From Sipunculus nudus (lineage: Eukaryota; Annelida; Sipuncula; Golfingiida; Sipunculidae): a stretch of 64,000 nt of DNA. This document shows positions 47,469-60,620 of this stretch, piece after piece. Made by a program: the position numbers and the translations under genes. The notes beneath the pieces were generated by a model, which saw nothing but the letters and a program-made list of their open reading frames with translations, made no database searches and was not told the origin of the DNA. Each line of letters opens with the position of its first letter. The stretch's first letter is position 1. The stretch lies in contig CM049307.1 of NCBI GenBank assembly GCA_026874595.1, forward strand, positions 41,174,362 to 41,238,361, in the 5' to 3' direction.

Positions 47469-47651
47469 AAGGCCCAGATCCCGATCTGGACCAATCGGCG
47501 ATTAGTCCAGACCAAGGGCGAATGGTCCAGACCAAATCCTGGTCGGGATTCAGTCCGGCCCAAACCCTGACCGAGATTTGGGCTGGACCAGGACTGGATT
47601 TTCGGGTTTAGGCCGGACTGAATTGCGACAGATTGCGATCTTGGCCTTGAC
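47466..47651. mobile_element. 186 bp GC-rich inverted-repeat element inside an AT microsatellite
   Basis: Ends GTCAAGGCC and GGCCTTGAC. Alignment of the two arms extends to about 23 bp (GTCAAGGCC.AGATC.C.ATCTG). AT repeats abut both sides (47417-47465 and 47652-47666), consistent with insertion at TA. The interior is rich in gtccagacc / ggtctgg phrases. 43226-43395 has a similar gcctggtccag style next to another AT tract. Confidence 0.65.
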
Positions 47652-47666
47652 ATATATATATATATA

Positions 47667-48741
47667 AGAATGTTCCTGTTGGACTCAAATCAGGAAAATA
47701 ATTAAAAATGGTCATCTATAAATATGCCACTCCCATTTGTGAAATATTTCGCAAATAATGTGCCTATTTCGAATGAAATTTAATAAGTAAAAAAAAACGG
47801 TAAAATATATTATATGCGACCTTGGAAAACTGCTACGAATGTAAAAGAATGTCTTCTCGTTTGACAAACAAACAAACATGTTTATAGCATTATTTGTTTA
47901 ATATACGTTACGTCATAACTGTCATTAATGGGACATAAAAAAATAATAATTGCATTTTTCCCATAGAAACGAAGCAATTGTCTGCCATCTAGAGCGTCTG
48001 CTTGCGTATTCTGAGTATAGTATAGCACCTACAAATGTCAACCGCTGATCCTTGCATAAATGCATGGAGTAACAACAAACAGTTCCATCAATTAGAGAAA
48101 AAGAACAAAAAAATCAGAAATATCCAGGTGACGTCATAACTATCTAGTGATGTTTATTTGTATTCTTTCATGCATAACATGATATCAATGGCAAATGTCA
48201 AGGGCAACTGTACTTGACTGCTGTGTTACATAATACCGGCATGAAAATACAAATGATATACATCATGTCTGCTTGGCCTTTCCACGAATTCCAGTATCAT
48301 TCAATCACACACGCACACAAGCGCACGCGCAGCATTAAAGGATGTCAGGTATACACTGCCCTCTGTCTGCTAAAACTCATTTTATAATGTCAGGATGTTT
48401 CCTATACGGTAAAGTCACGTGATAACAATTAATAAATTCATCTGATTTCCGAGTAACGTCCGATGTAATTAATATGGGAGTATAGTATGTTTTTAATTCT
48501 TATTATCATTTATACGACATTTATGTAGCAGCATATTCAACAGCGTGATATAATTTTAAAGCACGCGTAACATTGAAAAAAATAATTAATTACTAAGAAA
48601 GGCGTATATTAAAATATACAGTAACCGGACATATTTTACGCAGATTACCGGCAACATATAAAATAGAAGATATAAATACATATACCGGCAGCATATAAAA
48701 TATAAGATATAAATACATACAATATATATGTGGAATGACCG

Positions 48742-48810
<69 letters not shown>

Positions 48811-49974
48811 CAGTTGCGGGTATGCTTTGGAGTTTACTTTTGACCTAAAAAGCATAAACGTCTAAACTAATTATCACATTTATTATATAACTAATTTACT
48901 ATATTCACTTATTAATTGAATATACGTGATCTTATTTTAGAATATTCCAACACAAGTGTGCTGATTTGTTGAGAATTCTGCAGTGTACTTTAGCATATAT
49001 CTATATATATAGGCGTGAATACGGTGTCACTTCTTTATTTTCTATTTTCTTCTTGTGGTTCGGTAGAAATCAAAGGGCTACATCAAAGGGGAAATCTCCG
49101 TGCACCTACACAAATTTAGATTGATTATACAAACAAACAGTATGCCATGATTGCACTTACATTTATCAAACCTCTATAATTAAACCTTGGTATAACTGTT
49201 TCCTTTATGATGTTCAAGTGTATATATTGTAAAAGATACATTCTTTCATTTGGAAGAAATGAACACTAAGTACTTTGTTATCAAACAAAACAACAGTTGA
49301 ATAGGAACAGTCTCGTATTACTGACTTTTATTATCATTAAAGGTATTATTATTGTTATAATTATTACTATATAAATTATAACATATAACTCCATATATTT
49401 TGGTATATCTTAATGTAAACTGGAACAGGTTCAGACAGCGGTTACTTAAAGTGGTATAATATGCTTGGGTAATTAGTTTTCGATTAGTAATATAAAAGTG
49501 GAAAATTAACTATTGCATACTTTTTTATTCTGGATTTCAGTGTTAAGCTGATAACGACCGATTATAGTTGTACATGTAAGTCACATGCATGTACTCCAAT
49601 CGCGGCGGGATATCCGTCTGGCATCCTGACATAAGGATCTCCTAGAATAAAACGATAATCTTATGTTTGATAAGATTACAATATAAATCCTTTTTATATA
49701 TAAACGATGTCTACTTTCAGCCTTATTGTATAACAAGACAGGGTAAACGAGTGCAAGATATAATCATACATAGTAAGTGCAGCCTCCTTTGATGCTTTAA
49801 ATAGAATTGACATTGATGGAGTCTTACTCCGGCAAACTCAGAATCAGCTCTAAATAAGGACACACATTACATATATGGCAAGAGCCCATGCATTCGTAAA
49901 TATTTTTCATACTTAATGAGCAATGGGGAGTGCCTTGTATTACTTATTATAACTATAGTTGCACAATCCATTTG

Positions 49975-50018
<44 letters not shown>

Positions 50019-51379
50019 TTTACAGTTAAAGGAAGTTCTTGACTATATACATGTTCTGTATAGAACTAATTAATCCTTGATAGAGGTTGGTGACCCTAAC
50101 ACGGGATTCATGTAAATCTGTTAAACCACCAAGCAAGCTTACATAAAACTGCATCCCCTGTGCTACAGAGTAGGAACTGCCACGTGTAATTAAATATGAA
50201 TGAAATATATCTTATTTCCGATGTTATGTGTGTGCTGACATAATTAATTTACTTTTACATATGTAGTCGGTAATATATAAAATGGTCAGAGAGACGTGTT
50301 GGGCTTTCACCCCGTCTATATTAATACAGGATGTACAAGGCCAAATTGATCCAAAGTATCCATGTTTTTAATATTTAATGACACAGTAAAAGTAGGTATA
50401 CATATAAATACCATGAATGCCAATATTATTATAGTTATCAAAATGTTTATAAATATATACATTATAATGTTTATTTATATAATACCATTATATTTATATA
50501 TATATAAACATTATATAGCCAACATATATGCTTTTGTAAAATCAAACCTGCCATTTATACAATATTATAAGCTCAGCTGATTATAAATCTACTGAGCAAT
50601 AGCGATAGTCCTTTTTCCATCGGATATCCGTCCGTCACGTCGTTCCTCTTTCCGTCACGTCCGTTAGACTGGTCCATAACTTATATTCGAACAAATCCTT
50701 GATCGTTATCCATGGAAAATTTTGAATTAGCCATTTTATATATGTGGCGCCAACGAAAACGAAATACCCAGATGTCCTGAAAAAGGAGAAATAAGTTCCG
50801 CTGATAATGCATGAGGAAAAATAAAAAAAATGTTCAAGAATCTTCGATAAACCAATAATATCATATATGAAGGAATAGATTACGTGTCTGAAAACGTCTA
50901 TGGAAGTCATGAGGGTTATAAAACTCACATATATCGAGTCGGGGAATCGTGACACGTGCACATTTCTAACTCATATAATGATATTTCCTGTGCATATACG
51001 TTGGACATATCAGAATTTGATCAGATCAAGATATTATTCTGTAATCCAGAACTGTAACAGGAATTAAGGAAATCTCCAGGTGTCTAGCTTTCAAATAGCT
51101 GGAGGGGGAAAAAATTAATTAACACAAACAAAGCACAAAATTTACAGGTTTTTAGTTAAAAACAATCAAATCAAAGACAGGTGTAACATAATTCCATTTT
51201 ATTGGTGGAAGGTTCCCATTGTTTTGACAGCATTTCCTTTCAAGGCTGCCTGTCGGCATGTCACCAAGAGACATATATACCTCGGCCTCGGAGAAATCCA
51301 CTGTCCATTAACTCATTTCCCAAAGACATATCTGCAATCGATGGAAGAAGTATTATAAATCCGAACATGTGATTCTATC
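47667..51379. other. Intergenic stretch with microsatellites, no gene
   Basis: Contains (GA)n at 48743-48810 and (AT)n at 49977-50016, surrounded by AT-rich single-copy DNA. 48634-48720 carries a short duplication (gcaacatataaaatagaaga..). A broken palindrome tggcgccaacg sits near 50752. No exon or RNA gene recognised. Confidence 0.45.
48743..48810. repeat. (GA)n microsatellite
   Basis: About 68 bases of GA repeats with one interruption (aaag) near the right end. Confidence 0.96.
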
Positions 51380-51482
51380 ACATCTCTGCATAAGGGGTGT
51401 TTCCATGTGCGGGTATATGCGTATATGTGTGAAAATTCACTCATATGATTTTTCAACTACACAGGGTGTGTCCGTCAGCGTA

Positions 51483-51548
<66 letters not shown>

Positions 51549-51825
51549 TGAAATTCGACACAGGAGCGAATTTTAACTTATATAGGGTCTGGGTGAAGTC
51601 AGGGATTCGTGGTAAAATGACGTCACTTCACCATGCTCGATTCACTGTAAAAATATATGTATGGCAGTTCACGCAAATACGCATATACGCGCACATGGAA
51701 ACACGCCTTAATTCAGAGACGCATATATGCTAATACGCACACATGGAAACACGCCTTTATTCAGAGACGCATTTACGCATATACGCGCACATGGAAACAC
51801 ACCCTTATTCAGAGACAGGTTTTTC
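51380..51825. mobile_element. Inverted-repeat element with internal (AT)n and tripled right arm
   Basis: The left arm near 51388-51440 reads ataaggggtgtttccatgtg then gggtatatgcgtatatgtgt. The right side has three ~58 bp copies of its complement (cgcacatggaaacacgcctt..attcagagacgc) at about 51675-51820. An (AT)n run lies between the arms at 51488-51545. The arm motif TGTTTCCATGT recurs in the element at 54767. Confidence 0.65.
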
Positions 51826-51982
51826 TCATCACACGTTTTTTTTACAGTTATTTAAAAAATAGGCTTCCCATCATGTGTGGCTACATTTCACCAGTACCAA
51901 AATGCTTGAGCTATCCTAGTTAGCTAAAACGGGTAGACTTTCACATCAATTTTAACTGGCAATTCTCACCAAAGGTGTTTTT

Positions 51983-54225
51983 TGCTTGCCGGAAATCTTC
52001 GATTTCGGCAAGCATGTTGGTCAGTTGCGTATGTCTGTTTGTTTGTTTGTAACGATGTTTGTTTGTCTGTCTGTCTCCAGCCTAAAATGCACAGTTTTGC
52101 TGTGATTGCTTTCAAACTTACATAGTTGATGTACAACCAAAAGTGCCCGAAGCCTATATTGAATGTTGTCACTATAAGTCAACGGTCAAGGTCAAGGTCA
52201 TCAAAGGTTTGCAAAACGGTTTTTTCTTCATATCTTTGTCACTATTAGCCGTATCTACTTCAACTGTAGCTCATTTTAATCGTCATTCCAGTTTTTTTGC
52301 ATAAGGTAGCATACAAAAAGTGTTATTTGATTATATTGCAAGTCTCGCAATATCTCGTGTAATATCTCGTCAAACGAGATATTTCGAGATATCGCTTAGT
52401 GATAGCCTAGAGTCCACAAGTATGCAGGAATCATTTTGAAACTGATATATCTTATGTCTGACATTAATATCTAGAAACGGATTTTTCATTTTCCTGATAT
52501 TGCTGATAGGGGGCGCTGCACTTTAACCTTCCGAACATATCACTTATTAGACATATCTCCAAAACTATAAACCTCAGTTACAGAAACTATAGCTTGGTTT
52601 CTTCCTCTGGGTCTTCTCCATAACCTGGGAAAGTCATCTGGTCTAAATTTTGTGTCATTTTGTCAGTATGTCTGTCTGTTTGTCAGTTGTCCTCGAATTC
52701 ACCTGCTTGCTAGTTCTTCGCCTATATAGCATTCTACAGGCTACAGTTTGGAAGGAATCCTCTTGAAACCGGTACATGTTATGTCTTTCACTAATATCTC
52801 GAAACGAATTTTTCATTTTCCGAATATGGCCGCTAGGGGCGCTGCACATGTCCCTCCCTAACATATCATTGTTTTATCCATATCTCCATAACTATAATTC
52901 TCAATTGAAGAAACTATAACTTTTTTTCTTCCTCCGGGTCTTCTTCATAAATTGGTTTAGTCATCTTGTCTCAAGCTTGTGTCACCTTGTCAGTATATCT
53001 GTCTGTTTGTCATTTGTCCTCAAATTCGCCTGCTTGCTGGTTCTTGTGTCTTGCATATAGCATTCTTCAGGCCACCTGACCCTCCCCAACATATAATCTT
53101 TTAGCTATATTGTCAAAATTATAAACCTCAATTACAAAAACCATAGCTTATTTTCTTCCTCGTGATCTTCCCCATAACCTGAGTAAGTCATGTGGTCTCA
53201 TTCTTGTGTTACATGGTTAGTATGTCTGTCTGTTTATTAGCTGTCCTCAAATTCGCTTTCTTGCTGGTTCTTGTGTCTTACATATACCATTCTTCAGGCC
53301 ACAGTTTTGAAGGAATCCTTTGAAACTGGTACATGTTTTGTCTTACACTAATATCTCGAAACAGATTCTTCATTTTCCGGTTCTGGACGCTAGGGGGCGC
53401 TGCAATCAACAAATTTTAACATATCATGTTTGGACATATCTCCAAAACTATAAATCTTTATTACATAAATTATAGCTAATTTTCTTCCCCATGGGACTTT
53501 TCCATAAATTGGTTAAGTCATTTAGTCTCAACCTTGTGTCACTTTGTCAGTATGTCTGTCTGTTTGTCAGTTGTCCTCGAAGTTCGCCTGGTTGCTGGTG
53601 CTGCATGTTACATATAGCAATCTTCAAGACTCAGTTTTGCAGGAATCCTTCTGAAACTGGTACATCTTATGTCTTGCTATAATATCTAGAATGTGATTTT
53701 TCAATTTATGGATATGGCTGCTAGCGGGCACTGCAGTCCAACCATTTCATCATATAATTTTTTCGCCATATCTCGAAAACTAGAGATTTTTATTGCATAA
53801 ATTATAGCTTATTTACTTCCTCTGGGTCTTCTCCATAATCTGGTTAAGTCATCTTGTCTCAGCCTTGTGGCACCTTGTCAGTATGTCTGTCTGTTTGTCA
53901 GTTGTCCTCAATTTGCCCTGCTTCCTGGTGCTTGCATCTTACATATAGCAATCTACAAGCTACAGTTGTGCATAAAACCTTTTGAAACTGGTACATCTAA
54001 TGTCTTTCAATAATATCTAAATAGTTAATTTTCTATTTTCTGGGTATGGTGGCTAGGGGGCGCTGCAGTCGAACCACTTATATATATCAATGTTGGCCTA
54101 TTGTTGGTCACACTGCTTAATTGTAGCTCGTTTTCTTCCACTTCTTCATTGCTCGTTCATTTTTTGTTTCCACACCATTTCCGGCAAGCGCTCGACCTAT
54201 TGTCGTCTAGTTTTTTTTTTGCCGA
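51983..54225 (+). mobile_element. Helentron-like element with five ~330 bp core repeats
   Basis: 5' hairpin at 51983-52014 (TGCTTGCCGgAAATC-ttc-GATTTCGGCAAGCA). Core units are anchored by cagtatgtctgtctg at about 52664, 52991, 53218, 53548 and 53878 (periods 327, 227, 330, 330; one unit lacks about 100 bp). Full units carry a tagggggcgctgca motif. The 3' end near 54180-54225 repeats CCGGCAAGCG and ends in a T tract with gccgatcaaaattggc. No protein seen. Confidence 0.75.
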
Positions 54226-54766
54226 TCAAAATTGGCAACATTTCTGGCAGACACTGTCATAAAAATGTTTTCTTATGTTTTATTCTTATAAGACTGGTAC
54301 TATGTTCTTTCTTATAGTATAATTATGTGTATTAAAAAAATGATCGTATGATATTTTTATATTTTTGAAAATTTATAACTGAAAATGCGGATTATTTTTG
54401 GTTTAAATACACTCTTTTAAGTATCCCATTAGTTCAATCATTTTAGAAGGTTAATATTTAATTAAATGACAATGTCTGAACCTGGGTTTTTTTAACCCGG
54501 TCTTCCGTTTCTTGTTTAACATAAAATTTGCAATATTTTACCGAAATAAATTTAATATCAATTTGAAGTTAGAAAGGAAGATATATAAAAGCGACTGTAT
54601 GTGGTCCTCATTCTATTTTAGCGGATAAAGAAACATTAAGGTTTAAGAGAATTATCTTAAAAATCATTTTGCTTCTTTGCTGGAACGGATTTGAGGGGTG
54701 CTGTATTAATTAATACTGTAATAGTCACACACGGCGTCATGCACATTAATTGAAAGCTTAAAACTA

Positions 54767-55150
54767 TGTTTCCATGTATCCGCAAATAAACGTATCCGCA
54801 AAAGACGTACGTACGTTCCTTAGTGCGCAGTCGGCAAAAACTGTTTCCATAAGTACGTACGTTTTTCTTGCGGATACCCTTTCGCGTGCCTCTTTTGAAA
54901 CTGCTAGGACGACAGGCAGGAAGGTAAATATGTCTCATCTCACCTGGCGCCGGGGCACTGTTGGGAAATGAAGGCATTTTTGCCATCCGCAAACGGATGA
55001 ATCGCTCACCGATCCGTTTCGATGCGGTCCGTTTTTGCGGTTACACATGCGGAGGACGTTAAAACGTACACATGGAAACAGTTCATCTTAAAAAGAGGGA
55101 TGCAATTTTTTGCGTACGAGACGTACGGGATTTACGGATACATGGAAACA
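54767..55150. mobile_element. 384 bp inverted-repeat element
   Basis: Termini TGTTTCCATGTATCCGCAAA (54767-54786) and its inverse TTTACGGATACATGGAAACA (55131-55150), 19 of 20 positions matching. Further inverted copies of gtttccat and acgtacgt lie inside. GC-richer than the flanks. Target duplication not clear. Confidence 0.8.
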
Positions 55151-55254
55151 AAAATTAATTCCTCATCTAACACGTTACGGGCACCACGAAATTTCCAGCG
55201 GCATCTGACGGTCATAAAACAAATTAGCTGCTATTAATAGTTACATTTATCCAC

Positions 55255-55394
55255 AACAGAGGTCACATGCGTCGTGTCTACATTAAACGCCAGCAGATGG
55301 CGATGTTGTCCACGGAATATCTCGATCATCTCCGAAGTTTGCGGAAGTGATCCGCCATATTCCCTGAGAGAACTTCCCGGACAGTGAGGGGTGA
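55255..55394 (+). promoter_or_regulatory. Candidate plus-strand promoter and first exon ending in ATG
   Basis: A GC-richer block with ETS-like CGGAAGTGA (about 55344), YY1-like CCGCCATATT (about 55353) and GAACTTCCCGGACAG. It is followed by GACACCGTTATG at 55393-55404 and a donor-like GTGAGT directly after that ATG. This is the appearance of a housekeeping promoter whose first exon carries only the start codon. A downstream partner exon is uncertain. ETS plus YY1 pairs are common in animal core promoters. Confidence 0.35.
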
Positions 55395-55404
55395 CACCGT
55401 TATG

Positions 55405-57459
55405 GTGAGTTATACATTGAGCATAAACGCCAGCATAGGTGTTATATATCTTAAGAAATTTTAAGAAATCAAAGAAAGTACTGATGGGGCTGTCAACGTA
55501 ACAGGAGACCAGTAAGAGTAAGAACACGGCATATTCAAAGAGCTTGTTTCGTTCTGGCAAGTTCTGCCACTAAAAACCGTGGATCCGTGTCGGAGATTTG
55601 GGTGTGTTTTTGTGATGTTTGTAGTCATATGTCTTGCCTGTGTAACCATTATTTGCCCCAAATATTTATCTGAAATCCTATTTATTAAAATCCCGTAAGT
55701 CCCCCCGGACGTCACATAAATAGAGTTTTGTCACCAGTGACTCAGTTGTCCCATTTTGTTAAATATCTATGCCTGGACTTCCACTTTTTTCAGCTATGAT
55801 TCACAATATTCAATAATTTCTAGGTTTACTGCCATATTGAAGTACGTACTGCCTGTTACATTCACAAATATACATGATTGCTAAGAACAACATTGGATGA
55901 GTTGTTATGGTAGTGGTTGTCATGGATATGAGTGACAGAAATAAGAAGGGTGTTATCATCATATCAAAATAATCTGTATCAGACTCATTGTCAGTACAGT
56001 TAAACCATTGTTATTTCAGCTGTGTTCTGTCTATAGTAGGTCTGTTTCCATGATTGTCCATTAGTAACCAGGTCAGATAATATTGAAAGGGTGTTTCGTG
56101 GTGTTTCATTTTGGCGGACCCCTTACCAAGTCCAAACATGTAACCATGTACACAAAATGGGAACCTACTTGGCTAAGTAGTGATGCTTGCTTTTTTGGGC
56201 GAGTGGGTAGAGTATCTGACTGGTGTGTTACAGCTTCAGGTCCAAAATCAGCCCTATTTCTATTTTCACCTATGGCACATGTTTTATCTTATAAAGCAGA
56301 ACATGTTTTTAGATCCACATTTGTTCTGTCTTTATTAATCACCATTGTGATTGAAAAGGCATGGTCTGATCATTTACCAATCACTTTGTTTGGGTTACAA
56401 TTTACGAAGGAAGAGGTCATCAGTTTAAATCTTGCCAAATCATGTCTGATATCAGCGTTAGAATATCAGCAGTGTCAGTCTTTTCTAAACATAATATAAT
56501 ATTACAATAGACTAATTGATACTTAATGTTTGATATATATGGAGACCATGACTTCATAATGTTTATTCCACCTCAGATGAGATGTTGTTTGTTTCATCAT
56601 TGTTGGTCTACCTGCTTTGTAATTTTACTCAAAAAGTTATATAGCAATTAGATTCCATGATATTTTACAATTGTGAGAAAGGACACTTTGTTTGTATTTG
56701 CTGTAGGCAGTAGTGCTCACCTCCGATTACTGATACCATGGAGTTGGGTGAACAGTGACAGATATTTTTCTGGTCAAAGTTTGGATGTTGATGGCCTTAC
56801 AGATGACAACCAGTTAGCCCAAAATGTGATAATGCAGTCAAAGCTTTGGGGGGAAATGTATTGTGTGTGATACTTGTTTGTTTGCTGAATCCTACTGCAA
56901 ATTGGCGGTCATCCCATAAGCACTCTCCAGCTTCTGCTTGGAAGACATGGGTCTAATGGCCACCAAACTCTCCACAGATAGATTCCCACCTTGAGACTAC
57001 ATTCGGATTACAGTTTTCATAAAACAAGGTTGCCTAAAACCTTAAACTTGCCAATTTGAGATATCAGGTAACTCTAAATGTTGCGCTGCTGTGGACTTTA
57101 CAGAAATCATGTGGCTGTTCTGGTCATTAATACCATTGGCCTTATCAGTTGATAATTGGCACTAATTGATGTGTCTGCTCACAAGTGCCTGATAGAAAGC
57201 CATTAATGGGCTGGTCCATATTGGTTCCATAAGTAAGTTCCCAGCTTGCTGCTGGTCAGTTCTGTGTAGTTCAGGGAAAACTTGTGCAGTATGTGACTGA
57301 ACAAAGAGTTCAGAGGCAGTGAAATACCTTGATAATCTTTGCCATGGTGAGGCTTTTAAATTTTGATACTATATTTCTAATTAGAATGACTATGTTCAGA
57401 GGCATAAAAATGACATATCATTCCTGATATCAGGATGCCTCTCCTAATTCAGTTAACAG
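55405..57459. other. No supported gene
   Basis: An open frame of 138 codons at 56083-56499 has no recognisable family. 56193-56255 (gcgagtgggtagagtatctg ... cttcaggtccaaaatca) faintly resembles a decayed tRNA-like promoter. Confidence 0.4.
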
Positions 57460-58929
57460 TGCCACCATGACCTGACTGGATGTGATGTTAAAATGGTTAC
57501 CGTATTTACTCGTGTATAGGACGACCCCGTGTATAAGACGACCCCCCAATTTTAAGCCTCAAATTTGGGTACAAATTATTTTTTAACACCATGGATCTGT
57601 CAGCTACTGAATCACTATGTGTCATGATCATGTAAACAGATGATTAAACTGGGCTATTATAACATTTCATTCTTCAAATGTTCAGTGGTATATTTCTTTT
57701 TATTAGTAAAAAAGTGAAAATAGGAAAGTTAAAAGGAAATGTATGATGGAACAGACCAAAACAGGATTTTATTAAATATATAAAAGAATGTGTATATACA
57801 ATTCAAAATGATGTCATAAGAAACACCAGATAAAAATAAATTAGGCACTGAATTAAGCACTGATGCATTTCTGTGGTTGCCTAAACTGACAAAACAAAAT
57901 GATAAAAAATTCAAAAGCTGTGATGCTATGAAAGTATTTGTAATACTACTTATAAACAATTAAATATTGTCAAAGTTCTATAAATATTGCAAGCTGTTAA
58001 CTAAATATGAAAAACAATAAATTATAACTTGCGTGAAGGAATGTTTTTTTTGTTTTCATGCAGTCAAACTTAACATACAAAAAATATGTGTTGATACAAA
58101 ATTTCAAATTGATGTAGGTAAGAGATTGCATATAGACGACATTAAGCACTGAATTAAGCACTATGGTTTGCAGGCTTTGGGGCTGCAGGAATCGACAATT
58201 CAACTTGAAATCATAAATGATGACTTCAACACCTGTGATGATATTAACGTACTTACAAAGCGATTAACTGAAATAATCATCATCAAAGCACTTAACTACC
58301 GGAAAATGGCTATAAACACATCACACTTGAAAACAAAATTACATGCAAATGTTCTTTCATCATAAATGGCTAACACACTGTTAAATTTCAGCCAAACTTC
58401 TGACAAACACTGAGTTCAGAAGCCTCCAAAGTCTGACTGATCATTAGCTGCATTAAATGCGGCGGTATCCAGGACCCTGAAAACCGCCACATAAAAGCTT
58501 CAGAGTAAACTGGAGAACTTCAAACCCTTGTCGGAAAAAAATCGTGTAAAATCAATAGTGCGTTTATGACAAGGAAACTTTAAGTAATCTAAGGGAGATA
58601 TAGTACTTTATTCGAATGACCAAGAAATTCAGCTAAATATTATGTTTTAGTATGTAAACAAGACTCACTTTTGAAACTTTGCAACCCTTGCGCTTGAAAC
58701 TGTCTCAGAATCTGAAACAATGAACTGCGTGACCTTTGCTCGCTGATCCAACACGGCCCGTTACCACTGGTTACACAGGCGGCTGCCGGCCAGCCGTGGC
58801 AGGGGGGAAACCCAGAGCAGACATCGTTACCCGTGTATCACCGTTTATTAGGATAATACATATTCTTCTAATCAACATTTAAAGTGGACAAATACTGTCT
58901 AAGTGGTATGTTATATGCGCATTTGAGAA

Positions 58930-59064
58930 TAACGGCCTGGTGAGTCCGGCATTGCTTGACAGCGGCCTTGATGGCGGGGGTCAGGTGTCCCCGGAACTGG
59001 TCCCAGACGAGCAGACATCGTTTCTTCAGAAGCGTGACCGTCATCACAAGTTGATCAAAGCTGT
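58930..59064 (-). pseudogene. pogo/Tigger-type DDE transposase remnant
   Basis: Minus-strand frame reading VTLLKKRCLLVWDQFRGHLT, then PAIKAAVKQCRTHQAV. The motif L(L/V)VWD.F..H.T...K belongs to the second catalytic Asp region of pogo-like transposases (DDE_1 superfamily endonuclease). Sequence before and after is broken by stops, so this is a relic. Its position inside a TA-flanked inverted-repeat element agrees with the call. Confidence 0.6.
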
Positions 59065-59754
59065 CACTGATGAGTTGTTTACTCGTTTAACCAAACATGT
59101 GCGCTACATTAATTATATTCTGTGATAATTAATCATACTTTCTTAATGTTGTATGTTTGTCAGCGAGATTTGTTAAATATATTATTTATATTGGAACCAA
59201 TTTGCTTTGATAATAATTTTTATACAACTGGTATCATGTGGAGAATGAAAATGGAATTTATTAGCTCATCGTTGAACTGGGCGTGACCAGTGTCGTTTAG
59301 GTTACCCGTCAGGACGCCTGGCGAAAGCGAAGGACGACCGCAATATTGTATATTCTTTTTCAGTAATACGGAATATTAAACATGACAAGATAAAAATATG
59401 TGAAAAATACGATCGACATACACGATTTAAAATTTGTAATTATTACACTGCAGACGATTTGCATATCAGCGTGCCTTTTTGGGGAATGTTTATAGTTTAT
59501 TGTTGGGCCAGGGGTATTTGCGGGGAGGTGACATGTCGGCCCGCTTGTGAACACAAGTCATGCATGCTACGCCGCTGGTATGACACATTTTGTAAAGTGA
59601 GAAGGACAAACATCACACGTTTCTCTTAAAATAAAACATGTGATGTGCTTCATAAACATAATATCAGACAAAATAAAGAAAATAATAAATACATTTCTTA
59701 AATAAATACGCTTGTTTGTTACCAACGCATCAGTGGGCGATACTTACCGGCAGC
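59033..59754. repeat. Internal duplication of the pogo-like element, copy 1
   Basis: Runs from gtgaccgtcatcacaag to gatacttaccgg. Matches 59876-60620 with scattered differences and small indels, same orientation. Confidence 0.88.
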
Positions 59755-59875
59755 TTTCACAGTCAACTGAATAAGGTCTCTTTGATTTAGGCAAGCCGAG
59801 AGAAACCACCATATCAAAGGGGATTCTCACACCTGAAACCTCCACTGATCAGGTAATCCGTGCCCTTGTTTTTTG

Positions 59876-60620
59876 GTGACCGTCATCACAAGGTGATCAA
59901 AGCTGTCACTGATGAGTTGTTTACTCGTTTGTTTAACCAAACATGTGCGCTACATTAATTATATTCCGTGATAATTAATCACACTTTCTTAATGTTGTAT
60001 GTTTGTCAGCGAGATTTGTTAAATATATTATTTATATTGGAACCAATTTGCTTTGATAACGATTTTTATATAACTGATTTCATGTGGAGAATGAAAATGG
60101 AATTTATTAGCTTATCTTTGAACTGGGCGTGACCGGTGTTGTTTAGGTTACCCGTCTGGACACTTGGCGAAAGCGAAGGACGACCGCAATTTTGTATATT
60201 CTTTTTCAGTAATACAGAATATTAAACCATGACAAGATAAAAATATGTAAAAAATATGATCGACATACACGATTTAAAATTTGTAATTATTACACTGCCG
60301 ACGATATGCATATCAGCGTGCCTTTTTGGGGAATGTTTATAGTTTATGGTTGGGCCGGGGGTATTTGCGGGGAGGTTACATGTCGGCCCGCTTGTGAACA
60401 CAAGTCATGCATACTACGCCGCTGATATGACAAATTTAGTAACGTGAGAAGGATAAACATCATACGTTCTCTTGTAATAAAACATATGATATGCTTTATA
60501 AACATTATATCAGACACATAAAAAAAGAAAATAAATACATGTCATTACTAGAATCTGTGTACGGACATTTTAAGGCTTGTGTTCTACCGACGCAGCACTG
60601 GTTGATATACTTACCGGTAT
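59876..60620. repeat. Internal duplication of the pogo-like element, copy 2
   Basis: Runs from gtgaccgtcatcacaag to atacttaccggt, separated from copy 1 by about 120 bp. The divergence is far greater than for the 184 bp repeat at 19181. Confidence 0.88.

Noticed and set aside
47399-47653. Open frames on both strands over 47399-47653
   Set aside because: Produced by an AT microsatellite plus the GC-rich inverted-repeat element; translation is IYIYIY and palindromic sequence.
55234-55560. 108-codon minus-strand frame over the candidate promoter
   Set aside because: Runs across promoter-like motifs; no recognisable domain.
56193-56255. tRNA gene
   Set aside because: Only loose A and B box resemblance; no cloverleaf can be drawn. 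At most a decayed SINE head.
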